This document shows, one piece after another, positions 1 to 8,518 of a DNA stretch of 59,668 bases; within the stretch, counting starts at the first letter, position 1, and the number at the start of each line of letters is the position of its first letter. The notes beneath the pieces are model-generated. The model made no database searches. It had not been told where the DNA came from and saw only the letters and a list, made by a program, of their open reading frames with translations. This DNA is from an uncultured Acidobacteriaceae bacterium (GTDB taxonomy: Bacteria; Acidobacteriota; Terriglobia; Terriglobales; Acidobacteriaceae): assembly GCA_903904755.1 (NCBI GenBank), contig CAIVDV010000004.1, positions 1 to 59,668 of the forward strand. The letters run 5' to 3'. Made by a program: the position numbers and the translations under genes.

Positions 1-145
1 CATCCGCCTCATACCGCTTCGTCCCCAACCAGTCGGAATATGCGTAATACACCTTCCCCGCCGCCGGGTTCCACGTCCCAATCAAATGCTGTCCGCTGAA
101 GACGTTGACGTGCTGGAGTGCGCGGGATGCGTTAAGTTCGTTCAT
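1..145 (-). CDS. RHS/YD-repeat-type protein fragment, runs off left edge
   Basis: The minus frame from an ATG at 145 is open to the window edge and gives 48 residues. They include YYAYSDWLGTKRYEA, which resembles the conserved Y-Y-x-x-D-x-L-G-T-x-R core found near the C-terminal end of RHS/YD-repeat proteins. The same frame is open upstream only to a stop at 203-205, so the many N-terminal YD repeats of a full RHS protein are not present. This is therefore a short orphan tail or the start of a small RHS-derived ORF. No SD is evident. The stretch upstream of the ATG overlaps the tRNA-Pro terminator, which supports start 145 or a decayed gene. Confidence 0.45.
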   Translation of the reverse strand, partial: MNELNASRALQHVNVFSGQHLIGTWNPAAGKVYYAYSDWLGTKRYEAD

Positions 146-185
146 GGGCGGCTCGATATTTGCAATCAGCCTATCGCAGTCTCCC

Positions 186-222
186 AAAAACACAAAACCC
201 CTTCAGCTTTGGGCTGAAAGGG
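186..222 (-). terminator. Rho-independent terminator after tRNA-Pro
   Basis: On the minus strand a stem CCCTTTCAGC / GCTGAAGGG (one bulge) is followed directly by a T-rich run at 197-186. It lies 13 nt past the CCA end of the tRNA-Pro gene. Confidence 0.75.
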
Positions 223-234
223 TATGGAAAAGAA

Positions 235-311
235 TGGTCGGGGCGGAGGGATTCGAACCCCCGACCCTCTGCTCCCAAAGCAGATGCGCTACCAGGCTGC
301 GCTACGCCCCG
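235..311 (-). tRNA. tRNA-Pro(TGG)
   Basis: The minus strand folds as a complete cloverleaf. The acceptor stem is CGGGGCG/CGCCCCG, the anticodon loop TTTGGGA gives anticodon TGG, the T loop is GGTTCGAATCC-like, the discriminator is A and the CCA is encoded. The length is 77 nt. It is followed by a Rho-independent terminator. Confidence 0.97.
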
Positions 312-393
312 ACACAGGCGCTCAACTCTCGCTGAGGCACCTGTTTGATTGTACCGCGACTCCGGCTCGACTGGCGTGGCCCACCCGGTTGCA

Positions 394-410
394 CCGGCGG
401 AATCCGCCGG
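394..410 (-). terminator. Hairpin just downstream of the DUF4112 gene
   Basis: A perfect 7-bp GC stem, CCGGCGG-AAT-CCGCCGG, sits 3 nt past the stop codon of the minus-strand gene. No T-tract follows, so it may be a Rho-dependent end or an mRNA-stabilising hairpin rather than a classical terminator. Confidence 0.35.
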
Positions 411-413
411 CCC

Positions 414-1001
414 TTACGGGCGCAAATGCCCCAGCGCGGCAACAAGCCAGTGCAGCAGCAGCCACACCACCACCAGCGGCAGGGCAAACAGCACCCCCAG
501 CCCCAGCAGCAGAGAGGCGAGAAAAAGCCAGTCTCCCAGAGTATGCCGGTGGGGCGCGGCCAGCGACCGGGTCAGCAGCGCATAGTTGCGCCGGTTCGGC
601 TTCCACCAGATATCAAAGGCGTCTCCCAGAATGGGAATTGTCCCCACCAGCAGCCCGATTCCCAGGTTTGCCGCCATGCGCAGCAGCGTGACCCAGGGGA
701 GCCCGCGCAGCCACCCCGCCAGCGGAATGGCCACCGAAAGCAGCCCGGCCAGCACATCGCCCAGCCCCGGAACCAGCCCGATAATGCCGTCCAAACCAAA
801 TCGTATGCCGGTCCCGGGGATGCGGAAGGCCTCGTCCAGCAGAATCTCCAGCCAGCGCAGCCGGTCGTCGGTGAGCCAGCGGCCCACCGGGCCCAGGCGA
901 AGTGCGGATTGCGGTTCAGGGGGCAAGGGGGCTCCAATGGGCTGTGCCGGCGGGAAATTTCCCCGGCCAGCCCGGCGACAGATGCCGGAAACTGCTTCCA
1001 A
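414..1001 (-). CDS. DUF4112 family membrane protein
   Basis: 195 residues. The central part, with IPGTGIRFGLDGIIGLVPGLGD and later GTIPILGDAFDIWWKPNRRN, is the DUF4112 signature: two glycine/proline-rich hydrophobic segments each closed by PxxGD. A strongly hydrophobic segment follows near the C terminus (about 155-190). The protein is predicted to be an integral membrane protein of unknown function. The longest frame starts at a TTG at 1001, and a GTG at 887 just before the conserved part is an alternative. Neither has a convincing SD, so the first about 38 residues are doubtful. It stands alone, divergent from tRNA-His and convergent with tRNA-Pro. Confidence 0.8.
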   Translation of the reverse strand: MEAVSGICRRAGRGNFPPAQPIGAPLPPEPQSALRLGPVGRWLTDDRLRWLEILLDEAFRIPGTGIRFGLDGIIGLVPGLGDVLAGLLSVAIPLAGWLRGLPWVTLLRMAANLGIGLLVGTIPILGDAFDIWWKPNRRNYALLTRSLAAPHRHTLGDWLFLASLLLGLGVLFALPLVVVWLLLHWLVAALGHLRP

Positions 1002-1023
1002 TGGTACAATCGAAAAGGTTGAT

Positions 1024-1099
1024 GGCGGCTATAGTTCAGGGGCAGAACGCCTGTCTGTGGCACAGGATGTCGTGGGTTCGATCCCCACTAGCCGCCCCA
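1024..1099 (+). tRNA. tRNA-His(GTG)
   Basis: Cloverleaf with the His-specific extra G-1 (1024) opposite C73 (1096). The acceptor stem is GCGGCTA/TAGCCGC, the anticodon loop CTGTGGC gives anticodon GTG, and the encoded CCA is at 1097-1099. A TACAAT hexamer at 1005-1010 is a good -10 candidate for this gene. Confidence 0.97.
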
Positions 1100-1140
1100 T
1101 TCACCCCCTTCCTCTTCCCAACCCCAACAATTCCTGAACG

Positions 1141-2211
1141 GTGCCCAAGCCGATGACTCCTGCTTCCGTTGTGACCCAGACCGAGTCGCGACCGGGTGAT
1201 TCTTCTTCTGCGCCCTGGCTGCGCCCGTTTGTGCCCATGCCGTGGCTTGTGGGCGGGCACCGGCAAACCCTGGCCGGCAACTACTGGCCGCGCCGGCCGC
1301 TGCTGCTTGAGCCGGAAGCCGAAGTGGTGGAGGTCGACCCCGCGGACGGCAGCCGCGTGCTGTGCCATTGCCACTGGCAACCGCAGTTGGTGCGCGCCGG
1401 ACGGCTTACGCTGGTCCTGGTCCACGGGCTTGAGGGCTCTTCCGACTCGCAGTACATCCGTGGCATCACCGGCCTGGCCTGGGCGCGGGGCTGGAACGTC
1501 ATCCGCATGAATATGCGCAACTGCGGCGGAACGGAAAGCTGGTCGCCCACCCTGTACCACTCCGGCCTCTCTGCCGATGTTGCTGCAGTGCTGCAGCACT
1601 TTGCCGGCAGATACAGCTTGCAGCGCGTGGCCATGGCCGGCTACTCCATGGGCGGCAACCTGGTGCTGAAGCTTGCCGGCGAACTCGGCGCGCAGCCTCC
1701 CGCATGGCTTCGCGCCGCCGTCGCGGTGAGCCCCGCGGCCGATCTTGCGCCCAGCGCCGATGCCCTGCACGAGCCCGGCAACCGCCTTTACGAGTGGCAT
1801 TTCCTGCGCCGCCTGGCCCGCAGCTTCCAGGCCAAGGTGCGGCTTTTCCCACAGCGCTATGCCGGGGTACAGCTTGGCCCCGTCCACTCCATCCGCGACT
1901 TTGACCAGGAAATCACCGCGCGTTTCTCCGGCTTTACCGGTGCGGACGACTACTACGCCCGCAGCTCCGCAGCCCGGCTTGTGGAGCAGGTCAGCCTGCC
2001 GACGCTGGTCCTCCACGCCGACGATGATCCCTTCATCCGCCTGACTGCGGAAACCGCAGCCCGGATGAACGCCAACCCGCATATCACCCTGGTGGGCACG
2101 GCAAGCGGCGGCCACTGCGCCTTTCTGGCCGCCGGCCCGGAGCGCCACTGGGCCGAGGGAACGCTCATCCGCTACCTGGCTGCCACCGCGGAGGGTGCCG
2201 ATGGAGTGTGA
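1141..2211 (+). CDS. Alpha/beta hydrolase, YheT/EstB-like
   Basis: 356 residues. The N-terminal GGHRQTLAGNYWPRR and the segment HGLEGSSDSQYIRG are typical of the YheT branch of alpha/beta hydrolases. The nucleophile elbow GYSMGGN lies near residue 168, the acid in HADDDPF near 296 and the catalytic His in SGGHCAF near 324, so the triad is complete. The family hydrolyses esters or lipids in the cytoplasm; the substrate here is unknown. The start is a GTG at 1141 with an in-frame ATG at 1153, and neither has a clear SD. It overlaps the next gene by 11 nt, suggesting translational coupling. Confidence 0.85.
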   Translation: MPKPMTPASVVTQTESRPGDSSSAPWLRPFVPMPWLVGGHRQTLAGNYWPRRPLLLEPEAEVVEVDPADGSRVLCHCHWQPQLVRAGRLTLVLVHGLEGSSDSQYIRGITGLAWARGWNVIRMNMRNCGGTESWSPTLYHSGLSADVAAVLQHFAGRYSLQRVAMAGYSMGGNLVLKLAGELGAQPPAWLRAAVAVSPAADLAPSADALHEPGNRLYEWHFLRRLARSFQAKVRLFPQRYAGVQLGPVHSIRDFDQEITARFSGFTGADDYYARSSAARLVEQVSLPTLVLHADDDPFIRLTAETAARMNANPHITLVGTASGGHCAFLAAGPERHWAEGTLIRYLAATAEGADGV

Positions 2212-2806
2212 CTGGGAGGTTGAGCTGGGTGCTGACGCCCCTGTAATCGATGCCGGCTGGCCGGGCTGGGTTGACCTGCGCACCAATCCGGAGCGCGTGG
2301 CAGAACTGCCCGAGGCCGCGGATTTCCCGGCACTGGCCACCGCACTGCTTGCGCTGAACGCCCCGGCCTCTCCGCTCTGGACCGCCAAGTGCGACCTGTG
2401 GCCCATCGACGACCCCGGCGAAGTGGACACCGACGAACTAGCCGCCGCGCCCGGGGATTGCCTGGCGGCCCTGGCCTGTTATATCGACTGCCTGCCGCTC
2501 GCCAACGGCCTCTTTCCCACCCCGGCTGTGGGCGAAGCCTGGCTGCGCGCCGCGGTAGCGGGTTTGGGACGCATCGATGCGCCGGACGCCAGGGCAGATC
2601 TCGTCCTGCGCCGCGCGGTCACGGCAACGGAGGAGGGCTTCGGCGTCACCGCCTACCTCACCGCCTGCGGCCGAACGGAGTCAGCCGCGCGGGAATCGCT
2701 GCAGCGCGCCCTGGCGGCATTTGCCCAAATGGCCGTGGCAACCCCGCCGCCAGCCGGGAGTCTAAGCAAAGCGCTCTCGGGCTACAATGAATTTGTGGGC
2801 GAGTAG
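2201..2806 (+). CDS. Hypothetical protein coupled to the YheT-like hydrolase
   Basis: 201 residues, not recognised. It is acidic and Ala/Leu-rich without a signal peptide or membrane segment, so it is probably a soluble cytoplasmic helical protein. The ATG at 2201 is chosen over a GTG at 2195 because GGAGGG lies 7 nt upstream. It overlaps the end of the hydrolase gene by 11 nt, so the two are likely co-translated. Unusually, its TAG stop (2804-2806) lies inside the tRNA-Arg gene, giving a 10-nt CDS/tRNA overlap. Reading stays open up to that point with no earlier stop. Function cannot be assigned. Confidence 0.6.
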   Translation: MECDWEVELGADAPVIDAGWPGWVDLRTNPERVAELPEAADFPALATALLALNAPASPLWTAKCDLWPIDDPGEVDTDELAAAPGDCLAALACYIDCLPLANGLFPTPAVGEAWLRAAVAGLGRIDAPDARADLVLRRAVTATEEGFGVTAYLTACGRTESAARESLQRALAAFAQMAVATPPPAGSLSKALSGYNEFVGE

Positions 2807-2873
2807 CTCAATCGGATAGAGCACCGGCCTTCTAAGCCGGGGGTTACAGGTTCGATCCCTGTCTCGCCTACCA
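2797..2873 (+). tRNA. tRNA-Arg(TCT)
   Basis: Complete cloverleaf. The acceptor stem GGGCGAG/CTCGCCT has a G-U first pair, the anticodon stem is CCGGC/GCCGG, and loop CTTCTAA gives anticodon TCT. The T loop is GGTTCGATCC, the discriminator is A and the CCA is encoded. Its 5' end overlaps the stop codon of the preceding protein gene, so the two may be co-transcribed and separated by RNase P. Confidence 0.97.
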
Positions 2874-2916
2874 TCCCCCAAAACCAACATCAGTCGATAT
2901 TTGCATGGAATTCGAT

Positions 2917-2941
2917 GGCCTGCCCCACACGAGGGCGGGCC
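2917..2941 (+). terminator. Hairpin downstream of tRNA-Arg
   Basis: Nine-bp stem GGCCTGCCC / GGGCGGGCC (one G-T pair) with a 7-nt loop, followed by a weak pyrimidine run (TCTTACTGTT). It lies 44 nt past the tRNA and separates it from the respiratory operon. The rest of 2874-3271 holds the CRP-like site at 3136-3151 and presumed promoter sequence; no other gene is seen. Confidence 0.5.
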
Positions 2942-3135
2942 TCTTACTGTTGGCTGCTGCCCGCCACAGGCACATCCACTTCCGGCTCGCCCATAGCCCT
3001 CCACTGGAAACACTCCGGACTCGGGACTGACGGCTCAAATCCATGAAAAAGCTACCGATAGAGGCCATTTCGGGCAATCTCCCCGATACATTCCCCCTCA
3101 TCTCCCAATCGACCGAGTATCCATGCACAAAGCTG

Positions 3136-3151
3136 TGTGAGGTCCGTCACA
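3136..3151 (+). promoter_or_regulatory. CRP/FNR-family binding site upstream of the cbb3/bc operon
   Basis: TGTGA-GGTCCG-TCACA is an exact match to the CRP core TGTGA-N6-TCACA. A TACGAT hexamer at 3170-3175 (and TAGCTT at 3175-3180) could be the -10. With these the palindrome centre would sit roughly 39-44 bp before transcription start, the class II activator position. The first gene of the operon starts at 3272. Confidence 0.6.
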
Positions 3152-3271
3152 ACCAGTTTTATGGGGCAATACGATAGCTTTCCTCTTTCCAAAAGGAATT
3201 GGAGTGAAACGGTCCATAAGCTCAGCCGAAAGGACTTTCGGCGGGCCGGACCGGGCTGGAAGGGGGCAACG

Positions 3272-3511
3272 ATGGACCTGACTTGGATTGCAATTGCCGC
3301 CAGCCTGTTGATGGGGGGCGGGGGACTGCTGGTTTTTGTCTGGGCCGTCCGCAGCCGCCAGTTCCACAGCTTTGAAGATGTAAAGTTCCAGGTTTTCTGG
3401 TCGGATTTCGAGCAGGCGCCCGCAAATCCGGCAAGCACCACGCAAGACAATTCCGCAAAGAATTCGGCAGTCAAGGAGCAAGGGAATGGGAGCAGCACCA
3501 AAGGCAATTGA
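3272..3511 (+). CDS. ccoS: CcoS-like cbb3 oxidase maturation peptide
   Basis: 79 residues. One N-terminal membrane helix (about 4-25) is followed by [20 protein letters not shown], closely resembling the CcoS pattern F-x-W-A-V-R-S-x-Q-F-D-D-L, and then an Asn/Ser/Lys-rich tail. CcoS helps insert heme/copper into cbb3 oxidase in the inner membrane. The ATG at 3272 follows AGGGGG at 8 nt. A longer frame exists upstream (to 3137) but would cross the regulatory site and has no SD. It overlaps the Rieske gene by 26 nt. Being first in the operon, away from ccoGHI, is unusual. Confidence 0.65.
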   Translation: MDLTWIAIAASLLMGGGGLLVFVWAVRSRQFHSFEDVKFQVFWSDFEQAPANPASTTQDNSAKNSAVKEQGNGSSTKGN

Positions 3512-3968
3512 GCCGGCGGAAACGCAGGTGCCACGCAGGCAGTTTCTGATGTGGCTGAGCAGTGTGGGCGTGGTGGGTTCGGCACTGGCCGCCATCTTTT
3601 CCACCTTCGTTTTCATGAAGCCGAGAGCCACCTATGGCCAGCCCAACCGCTTCCGCATTGGGCGGCCTGAGGAGTTCCCGACCGGTGCCCGCATTGCCAT
3701 TGACACCAAGCGCGTCTGCATTGTGCGTGATGGCGACAAGCTGGCGGCCATTTCAACCACATGCACGCATCTGGGCTGCATTGTTGCGCCGTCGGCTACG
3801 GGCTTCCACTGCCCGTGCCATGGTTCGCAGTTTGATGTGGATGGCAACGTCACCGGCGGGCCTGCACCGAAAGCGCTGCCCTGGTACCTGGTGACGATTA
3901 CGCCGAGCGGCGAGCTGGAAGTGGACAAGGATACAGAAATCCAGATGGGAACCTACCTGAGCGTATGA
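3486..3968 (+). CDS. Rieske [2Fe-2S] protein of a cytochrome bc complex
   Basis: 160 residues. The N terminus carries [20 protein letters not shown], a Tat-like or uncleaved membrane anchor. The C-terminal Rieske fold has both cluster motifs, CTHLGC (about 94-99) and CPCHGS (about 110-115), with two Cys and two His ligands. It would transfer electrons from quinol to the c-type cytochrome on the periplasmic face. It is followed with a 4-nt ATGA overlap by the cytochrome b gene, as expected for a bc module. Confidence 0.95.
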   Translation: MGAAPKAIEPAETQVPRRQFLMWLSSVGVVGSALAAIFSTFVFMKPRATYGQPNRFRIGRPEEFPTGARIAIDTKRVCIVRDGDKLAAISTTCTHLGCIVAPSATGFHCPCHGSQFDVDGNVTGGPAPKALPWYLVTITPSGELEVDKDTEIQMGTYLSV

Positions 3969-5242
3969 GCACGGAAAAGAAATCTCTGTGGAAGGACTTG
4001 ATGGACCTTCCGAAGAATATCTACAGGTCCATCTTCCGCAATCCGCTTCCGGCCAGCGACCGGGGACGGGCGGCAACCAGCTTCACCAACTTCTTCCTGC
4101 ACATTCAACCGGTGCGGGTAAACAAGCGCACGCTGCGGCCAAGCTACACGATGGGCCTGGGGCTGATCAGCTTCTTCCTCTTCGTGATTCTCGCCGTCAC
4201 CGGCGTGCTGCTGATGTTCTACTACGTGCCCTCCACCACGCAGGCCTACGATCGCATGCTGGATTTGCGCAGCTCCGTCGCCTTTGGCGTCATCCTGCGC
4301 AACATGCACCGCTGGGCCGCGCACGCCATGGTGGCGGTGGTCTTCCTGCACATGTGCCGCGTCTTCCTTACCGGCAGCTACAAGGCTCCGCGCGAGTTCA
4401 ACTGGAACATTGGCGTAGGCCTCTTCCTGCTGACGCTTTTCTCCAGCTTTACCGGCTATCTGCTGCCATGGGATCAGTTGGCCTTCTGGGCCATCACGGT
4501 GGGCACCTCCATCGCCGGCTATGCGCCGCTCATCGGCCACCAGTTGCAGTTCCTGCTGCTGGGGGATGCCACCGTCGGCCAGGAAGCCCTGCTGCGCTTC
4601 TACGTGCTGCATGTCGTGGTGCTGCCCATCGCTCTGGTGCTGCTGGTTGCAGTGCATTTCTGGCGCATCCGCAAGGATGGTGGCCTGGCCAGGCCTGAGC
4701 CCAGCGAACTGCCCGCACCTGCCGCTGTTGTTGCGCCCGCGGGTGAGGTGGTTGCTGCTCTTCCGGCACGGCGTTTTGCCATCCAGGGCCTGGTCAAGGG
4801 GCCGCTCGTCAAGGTGGGTACGCTTGACGACGACACTGTCTTCAGTTGGCCCAACCTGCTGATTGCCGAGCTCTTCGTTTTGCTGCTGACCGTTGCCGGG
4901 CTCATGGCGGTTTCGCTCTTCTTCAACGCACCGCTGGAGCATCCCGTCAACGTGATGCATCCGCCCAATCCTGCCAAGGCGCCGTGGTACTTCCTCGGTC
5001 TGCAGGAACAGGTCAGCTACTCCGCATTCTGGGGTGGCGTGGGCGTGCCGGCAATCGAACTTCTGTTGCTCGTTCTTGTTCCGTACATCGACCGCAGTAA
5101 AGAGGGCGTGGGGCGCTGGTTCGCCCGCCAGCGCGTCTGGGCCAACACTCTCTTTCTCACCTTTGTACTTGTGAACATCGTCTTGATCGTGATTGGAACT
5201 TTCTTCCGCGGCGCGAACTGGCAGTTCGTGTCACCGTTCTGA
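3965..5242 (+). CDS. Cytochrome b (N-terminal b and C-terminal subunit IV-like parts fused)
   Basis: 425 residues with about eight membrane helices. The N-terminal half has the heme-b His pairs, around [10 protein letters not shown] / VFLHMCRVF in helix B and FYVLHVV / [11 protein letters not shown] in helix D, with [10 protein letters not shown] between them. A hydrophilic Ala/Pro linker (about 240-265) leads to the second half, where [15 protein letters not shown] matches the subunit IV Qo-site region. The single chain would therefore supply both quinone sites. It sits between the Rieske protein and a multiheme cytochrome c, 12 nt upstream of the latter. Confidence 0.94.
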   Translation: MSTEKKSLWKDLMDLPKNIYRSIFRNPLPASDRGRAATSFTNFFLHIQPVRVNKRTLRPSYTMGLGLISFFLFVILAVTGVLLMFYYVPSTTQAYDRMLDLRSSVAFGVILRNMHRWAAHAMVAVVFLHMCRVFLTGSYKAPREFNWNIGVGLFLLTLFSSFTGYLLPWDQLAFWAITVGTSIAGYAPLIGHQLQFLLLGDATVGQEALLRFYVLHVVVLPIALVLLVAVHFWRIRKDGGLARPEPSELPAPAAVVAPAGEVVAALPARRFAIQGLVKGPLVKVGTLDDDTVFSWPNLLIAELFVLLLTVAGLMAVSLFFNAPLEHPVNVMHPPNPAKAPWYFLGLQEQVSYSAFWGGVGVPAIELLLLVLVPYIDRSKEGVGRWFARQRVWANTLFLTFVLVNIVLIVIGTFFRGANWQFVSPF

Positions 5243-5254
5243 GGAGCTGAGGGT

Positions 5255-7057
5255 ATGCGACTGGCTTTGGCCGTGGTGAGCCTGGTGGTGTTGGTTGGAT
5301 CTGGAGTGGTCATCGTTGACCAGTTCCACAGCCAATGGCAAGACCATCAGAAGGCTTATTTCAATCAGGCACTTGGTTTGGCAAAGACGCCCGCAGAGCG
5401 AGCTGCTCTGGACGGACGTACGCCGCGGCTGGAGCAGGTCATCGCTACCGGCTTCGGCGATGCCCGTGTAGACCGGTGCGAGAGCTGTCATATTGCGTCC
5501 GACGATCCCCGCTTTACGCAGGGAAAGGAACCGCTGCGGACCCATCCCTACTCTGCGGAAATGGGCGACGTGCTGAAGGATGGACGCTGGGAGCGCCGCC
5601 ACAAATTCACTGAGTTTGGCTGCACCGCCTGCCACGACGGGCAGGGCCGCGGACTGGACAAAGCGGATGCCCACGGCGAAGAGACCGAGTGGCCTCGTCC
5701 CATGAGCGGCTACACCACCCAGGCCGACTGGGACAAGAACATCGCGGGCCATCTGAAGGGCAAGGAATTCCTCCAGGCCAACTGCGTCCGCTGCCACGCC
5801 GACAAGGACTTCGCCGGCGCGCCGGAAGTGGCCAAGGGCCGCGCGCTCTTCTTCAAGACCGGCTGCTTCGGCTGCCATCGCATTGAGGGCATTTCGTCGG
5901 GCACACTGGGCCCGGACCTGAGCGAAGAAGGCAAGGAGCGCAAGGTTGATTACCTGTGGGGACACATCGTTGACCCGCGCGCCTACACGCCGACCTCAAT
6001 CATGCCGAAGTTCAAGCTGACGGATGATGAGCGCAAGTCGCTGGTCATCTTCCTGAAGAGCCGCCAGGGCGTGGACTACAGTTCCAGCGCAGTGGCCGGC
6101 TACAAGCTCGCCGGCACCACGAACAAGCCGGTGCCTGAGAGCGCAATCGCAGTGGAGTCAACACTCTCAACCAGCCTCACCAGCGCGGCTCGCGGCGAAA
6201 AGCTGATTGAGGGCTACGCCTGCCTCTCCTGCCACAAACTCGACGACCACGACGGCGGAATTTCGCCCGACCTCAGCCGCGAAGGACTCCTGCGCGATGA
6301 GCAGTGGCTCACGGACCACTTCAAGAATCCGCGCTCGCGCGTGCCCGACTCCGACATGCCTGTCTTCGGCCTGCCTGAGAACGACTACCGCGACATGGCC
6401 GCGTATCTGCTGACGCGCAACTCACCCGCGCCGGCGGCAACGCCAGCAGAAACCTACAAGAACCTCTGCGCCCGCTGCCACGGCGAAAAGGGCGACGGCA
6501 AGGGAATCAACTCCACGTATATTGATCCGGCGCCGCGCGACCTTACGCTGGCCGAGTTCATGGCCAACAAGCCGGAGAGCCGCCTGATCAACTCCATTCA
6601 GAACGGTGTCCCCGGAACGTCGATGCCGCCGTGGAGCAAGGTGCTTACGGCTGACCAGACCAAGGGTGTACTGGACTACGTGTGGGCCAGCTTTGTGAAG
6701 ACTCCGCATCGGCAACTGAAGCCGCGCAAGATTCCTGACGTGAATCCCGTGGCCATGACGCCGGAGTCGATTCACCAGGGCGAAGCCATCTATCTCCAGC
6801 GCTGCACCGGCTGCCATGGTCGCAAGGCCGATGGTCACGGACCCAATTCGCTCGACATCTCGCCGCGCCCGCGCAACCTGCGCAATGCCGCATTTGTGCA
6901 GGCGACATCGGACCGCCGACTGCTTGAGTCGATTACCTACGGCGTGGAAGGAACGGCGATGCCCTCATGGATCGATTACGGACTTTCGCAGAATCAGATT
7001 GGCGACATTCTTAACTACATTCGCAGCTTGAATGCAGAACCAAAGACCGGGAAGTAG
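5255..7057 (+). CDS. Seven-heme cytochrome c of the bc/cbb3 cluster
   Basis: 600 residues. One N-terminal hydrophobic helix (about 3-20) acts as anchor or signal. Seven CxxCH heme sites follow: CESCH (about 75), CTACH (122), CVRCH (176), CFGCH (203), CLSCH (322), CARCH (404) and CTGCH (516). The last two lie in separate mono-heme domains of about 110 residues ending in conserved Met-containing GTSMPPW and GTAMPSW motifs. In position it replaces cytochrome c1 and probably carries electrons from the Rieske protein to the oxidase on the periplasmic side. It lies 33 nt before ccoN. Confidence 0.92.
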   Translation: MRLALAVVSLVVLVGSGVVIVDQFHSQWQDHQKAYFNQALGLAKTPAERAALDGRTPRLEQVIATGFGDARVDRCESCHIASDDPRFTQGKEPLRTHPYSAEMGDVLKDGRWERRHKFTEFGCTACHDGQGRGLDKADAHGEETEWPRPMSGYTTQADWDKNIAGHLKGKEFLQANCVRCHADKDFAGAPEVAKGRALFFKTGCFGCHRIEGISSGTLGPDLSEEGKERKVDYLWGHIVDPRAYTPTSIMPKFKLTDDERKSLVIFLKSRQGVDYSSSAVAGYKLAGTTNKPVPESAIAVESTLSTSLTSAARGEKLIEGYACLSCHKLDDHDGGISPDLSREGLLRDEQWLTDHFKNPRSRVPDSDMPVFGLPENDYRDMAAYLLTRNSPAPAATPAETYKNLCARCHGEKGDGKGINSTYIDPAPRDLTLAEFMANKPESRLINSIQNGVPGTSMPPWSKVLTADQTKGVLDYVWASFVKTPHRQLKPRKIPDVNPVAMTPESIHQGEAIYLQRCTGCHGRKADGHGPNSLDISPRPRNLRNAAFVQATSDRRLLESITYGVEGTAMPSWIDYGLSQNQIGDILNYIRSLNAEPKTGK

Positions 7058-7090
7058 ACAGAAAAAGTAGAAGCACGTTAGGAGGGTTCC

Positions 7091-8503
7091 ATGGCAACAC
7101 AGCAAGGCAGTGCATCCGCTGCAGCCCTGGCAAATCAGGACATTCACCAGGACACAACGGTGAAGTGGTTCCTGCTTGGAGCAGTTGGATACTTCGCCAT
7201 TGTCGGCATCATCGCGCTTATCATCGCGGCAAAGTTTGTATGGCCGCAATTCCTCGGCACGATTCCTTACTTTACTTACGGACGCATGCGCCCCCTGCAT
7301 GTCAACGGCATGTTGTTTGGCTGGCTGCTGGCTGCGGACATGGGGCTCGCCTACTACTTCGTTCCGCGCCTCTGCGGCGTAAAGCTGTGGAGCGAAAAGC
7401 TCGGCGTGGCCACCTCAATCCTTTGGAACATCATCATCATCAGCGCCATCTTCACGCTGCTGGGTGGCTACCAGAAGGGCTTTGAATACGCCGATCTGCC
7501 CACACCCGTTGCGGTGCTGGTCGTCATCGCGTGGGTCATGTTTGGCTTCAATATCTTCGCCACCATCCTCACCCGCAAATACAACCAGATGTACGTCTCC
7601 ACCTGGTACCTGATGGGCACCATCCTGTGGACGGCCTTCGTTTACCTCACCGGCAACTTCGCAACTCTGCTGCCGGGCATCACGGGCGTGAACCAGGCCA
7701 ACCTCAACTGGATGTACACGCACAACGCTGTCGGCCTTATCTTCACCCCGGCCGGCCTCGCCGTTGCGTACTACTTCATTCCGCGCGCATCCAACAGCCC
7801 GCTCTACAGCCACAAGCTGTCGATGATCGGCTTCTGGTCGCTGGCTTTTGTCTATGTCTGGACCGGCGCGCATCACATGCTTCACGGACCCATCTCGCAG
7901 TGGCTGCAGACCATCTCCATCGTCTTCTCCGTGATGCTTCTCATCCCGGTGTGGGCAGTGGTCTATAACTTCATCGCAACCATGAAAGGCCAGTGGCATC
8001 AACTCGGCGACAACGTCTCGCTCAAGTTCCTGATGTCGGGCACCATCTTCTATCTGCTCACCTGCTTCCAGGGGCCCATGCACAGCCTGCGCTCCGTAAA
8101 CGCCATCGTCTCCAAGACCGACTGGATTCCGGGTCACGCGCACATGGCGGTGCTGGGCACCTTCTCGTTCCTGGCCATGGCCGGCGTGTACTACGTTATC
8201 CCGCGCATCTTCAAGACCACTCTGCATTCTGAATCGCTGGCGAACTGGAGCTTCTGGCTCTTCCTCATCGGCGGCCTGGGCATGTTCACCGCGCTGTGGC
8301 TCGGTGGCTTCTGGCAGGGCTGGCAGTGGAACAACCCGTCGATTCCGTTCATCGATACGGTCGTCGCGTTGCAGCCTGTCTGGATGGTGCGCTTCCTCTC
8401 AGGAATCATCATCTTCCTGGGTATCGTGCTCTTCATGTTCAATATTGTTTCGACCGCGATCAGTGGCGGACGCAATGCGTCTGAAGCCACGGCGCGCTCG
8501 TAG
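7091..8503 (+). CDS. ccoN: cbb3-type cytochrome c oxidase subunit I
   Basis: 470 residues with about 12 membrane helices. Heme and copper ligands are visible: RPLHVNGMLFG (low-spin heme b), MYTHNAVGL and GAHHMLHGP (CuB region, the latter giving two adjacent His) and IPGHAHMAVLG (heme His pair). Residues KYNQMYVSTWY are typical of CcoN. It catalyses O2 reduction at the high-spin heme b3/CuB site with high O2 affinity. The ATG follows GGAGGG at 5 nt. ccoO follows after 15 nt. Confidence 0.96.
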   Translation: MATQQGSASAAALANQDIHQDTTVKWFLLGAVGYFAIVGIIALIIAAKFVWPQFLGTIPYFTYGRMRPLHVNGMLFGWLLAADMGLAYYFVPRLCGVKLWSEKLGVATSILWNIIIISAIFTLLGGYQKGFEYADLPTPVAVLVVIAWVMFGFNIFATILTRKYNQMYVSTWYLMGTILWTAFVYLTGNFATLLPGITGVNQANLNWMYTHNAVGLIFTPAGLAVAYYFIPRASNSPLYSHKLSMIGFWSLAFVYVWTGAHHMLHGPISQWLQTISIVFSVMLLIPVWAVVYNFIATMKGQWHQLGDNVSLKFLMSGTIFYLLTCFQGPMHSLRSVNAIVSKTDWIPGHAHMAVLGTFSFLAMAGVYYVIPRIFKTTLHSESLANWSFWLFLIGGLGMFTALWLGGFWQGWQWNNPSIPFIDTVVALQPVWMVRFLSGIIIFLGIVLFMFNIVSTAISGGRNASEATARS

Positions 8504-8518
8504 GCGGAGGGAGAATTC

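Noticed and set aside
105-335. Open frames across the tRNA-Pro gene giving GFEPPTLCSQSRCATRLRY-like peptides
   Set aside because: This is the well-known spurious translation of the antisense strand of a tRNA gene.
2762-3013. Minus-strand frame giving DRDRTCNPRLRRPVLYPIEL-like peptide
   Set aside because: It is the antisense translation of tRNA-Arg and has no other support.
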